A stretch of 64,000 nt of DNA, from NCBI GenBank assembly GCA_002416505.1, contig DIAM01000014.1, positions 149,302-213,301 on the forward strand, in the 5' to 3' direction. The stretch's first letter is position 1; each line of letters opens with the position of its first letter. Positions 62,784-64,000 of the stretch are shown piece after piece. The position numbers and the translations under genes were made by a program. The notes below the pieces were generated by a model. It had not been told where the DNA came from. It saw nothing but the letters and a program-made list of their open reading frames with translations, and did not search any database. The DNA comes from Gammaproteobacteria bacterium UBA5078 (GTDB taxonomy: Bacteria > Pseudomonadota > Gammaproteobacteria > Pseudomonadales > Pseudohongiellaceae).

Positions 62784-63221
62784 GTGAAAAAACTGGATCC
62801 GCTTCACCACATCAGCATCATCGAGTCACGAGGCACCAACTGCGCGTGGGTTCGCATTAAATACGACGAAAAAAGCTTCCAAGAGTCCTTTCCCTTCAAG
62901 AAATACGGCGGAAAGGACCAAGCCATCAAAGCCGCGACCAAAAAGCGCGACGAAGAAGGCAAGAAGATCTACGGCGAGAACTGGCCATTTACCAAGTTCA
63001 GCCCCCGTAAGGTCTCCCCCCTCAACTCCTCCGGCGAAATCGGCGTTAGCTACTCCGAGAGCGATCACGCGTGGGTTGCCACTTGGCAGGAAAACGCCGA
63101 CGGCAAGCGCCGTCAACGCAATGCCTACTTCTCTATCAACAAATACGGCGACAAGAAGGCCAAGACCCTGGCCGTGAAGCGCCGCAGAGAAGAAGTCGCC
63201 AAGAACAAGATCGCGCGCTGA
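62784..63221 (+). CDS. Small basic protein with two AP2-like repeats
   Basis: 145 aa from a GTG at 62784 with GAGAGAGG five bases upstream. Two repeats with the AP2/ERF-type three-strand plus helix layout are visible: WVRIKYDEKSFQESFPFKKY..DQAIKAATKKRDE (about residues 22-60), and IGVSYSESDHAWVATWQENA..YFSINKYGDKKAKTLAVKRRRE (about 87-140). Very Lys/Arg-rich, so DNA binding is likely. In bacteria AP2-like domains occur in homing endonucleases and phage proteins, but no nuclease domain is present here. Function unknown. A palindrome lies just downstream. Confidence 0.7.
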   Translation: MKKLDPLHHISIIESRGTNCAWVRIKYDEKSFQESFPFKKYGGKDQAIKAATKKRDEEGKKIYGENWPFTKFSPRKVSPLNSSGEIGVSYSESDHAWVATWQENADGKRRQRNAYFSINKYGDKKAKTLAVKRRREEVAKNKIAR

Positions 63222-63232
63222 GCCTGCGTTAT

Positions 63233-63262
63233 TAGGCACCTGCCCTGCAGGACAGGTGCCTA
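63233..63262. terminator. Perfect-type palindrome after AP2-like gene
   Basis: TAGGCACCTG-CCCTGCAGGA-CAGGTGCCTA: a ten-base stem whose loop also contains the palindrome CCTGCAGG. It lies 11 bases after the stop codon. It lacks a T-run, so it may be a terminator, an intergenic repeat or a protein-binding site. Confidence 0.5.
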
Positions 63263-63375
63263 CAGTTAGTGCTTTCTATCCGAATTTGGCGAAAAACCCC
63301 CTGTCCCTCAAAACACCCCATGTTATACTGCGCCACCTATCCGCAAGCCAGACCCATGCAACACCCCCACCCCTC

Positions 63376-63452
63376 GCTCCGGTGGCACAGCTGGATAGCG
63401 CGGTCCCCTCCTAAGGGACAGGTCGCAGGTTCAAATCCTGCCCGGGGCACCA
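63376..63452 (+). tRNA. tRNA-Arg (anticodon CCT)
   Basis: 77-nt cloverleaf: acceptor GCTCCGG/CCGGGGC, anticodon stem GTCCC/GGGAC with loop CTCCTAA (anticodon CCT), T arm GCAGG-TTCAAAT-CCTGC, encoded CCA. The D stem GCAC/GCGC contains one A-C mismatch. It reads the AGG codon. Confidence 0.9.
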
Positions 63453-64000
63453 ATAACTAGATAAATATCAATATGTTAAATGAATTTAGCTCGGTTTATA
63501 ACTTTTTATGATCACCTCCGCTATAGTGTGTGACCAATGTGTCGCCAGCCATCACGGACCTAAAAAAGCCGTCAAATTTCAGCGAGCTGTCCTGCACTGC
63601 TTCCTTCTGTGTCAAGCAAGTTTTAGCAGGTGCCATCGGCTTTCCTCAAATATTTTTGCGTAATATTGATTCAACAGCGTCTGCTAGGAACCATCCGATT
63701 CAACTGACATTCAACAAGCCTCTCAAAACCTCATGGTATGGCGCAAGTAAAGCAGCGGGCTCCGAGTTGAACTCCTCTTTGCTCAAAATAGCTGCGAAGT
63801 TTCGGGTGAAAATACTGGCTTGGCGCCCAGAAATTGGCCCGGGTTTACCAATCAACTGCCTGGTCCTTTCAAGTGCCCCAGGCAATGTGCCGATCACATC
63901 GTCTCTCGTGCCTACCAGCCTTCCAGATTGAACAAGGTTACCGATGTAGTAGCGATCTTCGATCCTCGTGCTCCTCGCATTGACCTTTCCCCCGCTTTAG
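63453..64000. other. Unassigned AT-rich sequence downstream of tRNA-Arg
   Basis: 548 bp with no secure gene. On the minus strand a frame stays open from 63996 to 63700; only a GTG at 63897 can start it. Its product (for example TRDDVIGTLPGALERTRQLI) looks protein-like but was not recognised, so it may be a gene fragment. A plus-strand frame at 63530-63931 is less convincing. The bases just 3' of the tRNA are clearly AT-richer than the rest. Confidence 0.4.

Noticed and set aside
63530..63931. 133-codon plus-strand frame after tRNA-Arg
   Set aside because: GTG start without a ribosome site and no recognisable domain; the minus-strand frame across it looks more protein-like.

Overview
The window reads as chromosomal DNA of a free-living, flagellated gammaproteobacterium of the Pseudomonas/Cellvibrio/Oceanospirillum type. 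Three gene orders support this. One is fmdB-aspS-yebC-ruvCAB-tolQRAB-pal-cpoB-queE-queC-tRNA-Lys. The second is DUF2066/hda next to purM-purN-DUF3108. The third is a Pseudomonas-like flagellar set (flagellin-flaG-fliD-fliS-fleQ, flgBCDEFGHIJKL, flgA-flgM-flgN-PilZ) with sigma-28-like and sigma-54-like promoters. Genes are dense, moderately GC-rich and mostly in operons. No IS element, integrase or CRISPR array was found.

Layout. 1-5.3 kb: the 3' part of a BepA-type protease gene, nadA, a quinone oxidoreductase, a more AT-rich AsmA-like gene and tRNA-Lys. 5.4-17.2 kb: one long minus-strand block for queuosine precursor synthesis, the Tol-Pal envelope machine, Holliday junction processing, YebC and aspartyl-tRNA synthetase. 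17.5-30.1 kb: a lysine-rich HU-like protein, proS, a YihY membrane protein, wrbA, DUF2069, a three-gene phospholipid-type cluster, hda, DUF2066, purM, purN and DUF3108. 30.1-60.5 kb: flagellar genes, interrupted only by a MOSC gene. 60.5-64 kb: two glycosyltransferase-family genes, two small uncharacterised genes (one with AP2-like repeats), tRNA-Arg(CCT) and about 550 bp of unassigned sequence.

The outstanding feature is the flagellum. Four axial proteins outside the cell are two to three times their usual size: flagellin (1194 aa), filament cap FliD (1407 aa), hook-filament junction FlgK (1347 aa) and hook FlgE (1189 aa). Rod, ring, hook-cap and accessory proteins (FlgB, C, D, F, G, H, I, J) are of ordinary size, and FlgL is only slightly long. 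The extra length consists of repeated 80-110 residue modules of the flagellin/hook 'IN motif' kind. The modules look alike across all four proteins, and FlgE and FlgK even share a two-module cassette in the same order. This suggests a thick or sheath-like flagellum built by co-expansion of every exposed axial subunit. Giant flagellins are known in some marine gammaproteobacteria; the matched enlargement of hook, junction and cap is the less familiar part.

A second structural signal is at 22.3-25.4 kb. A metallophosphoesterase/CdsA-like/CDP-alcohol phosphatidyltransferase cluster sits between the convergent genes DUF2069 and hda. It is flanked by duplicated gene ends: an exact 43-bp copy of the DUF2069 tail abuts hda, and a decayed copy of part of hda abuts DUF2069. 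This looks like the scar of an insertion or duplication event.
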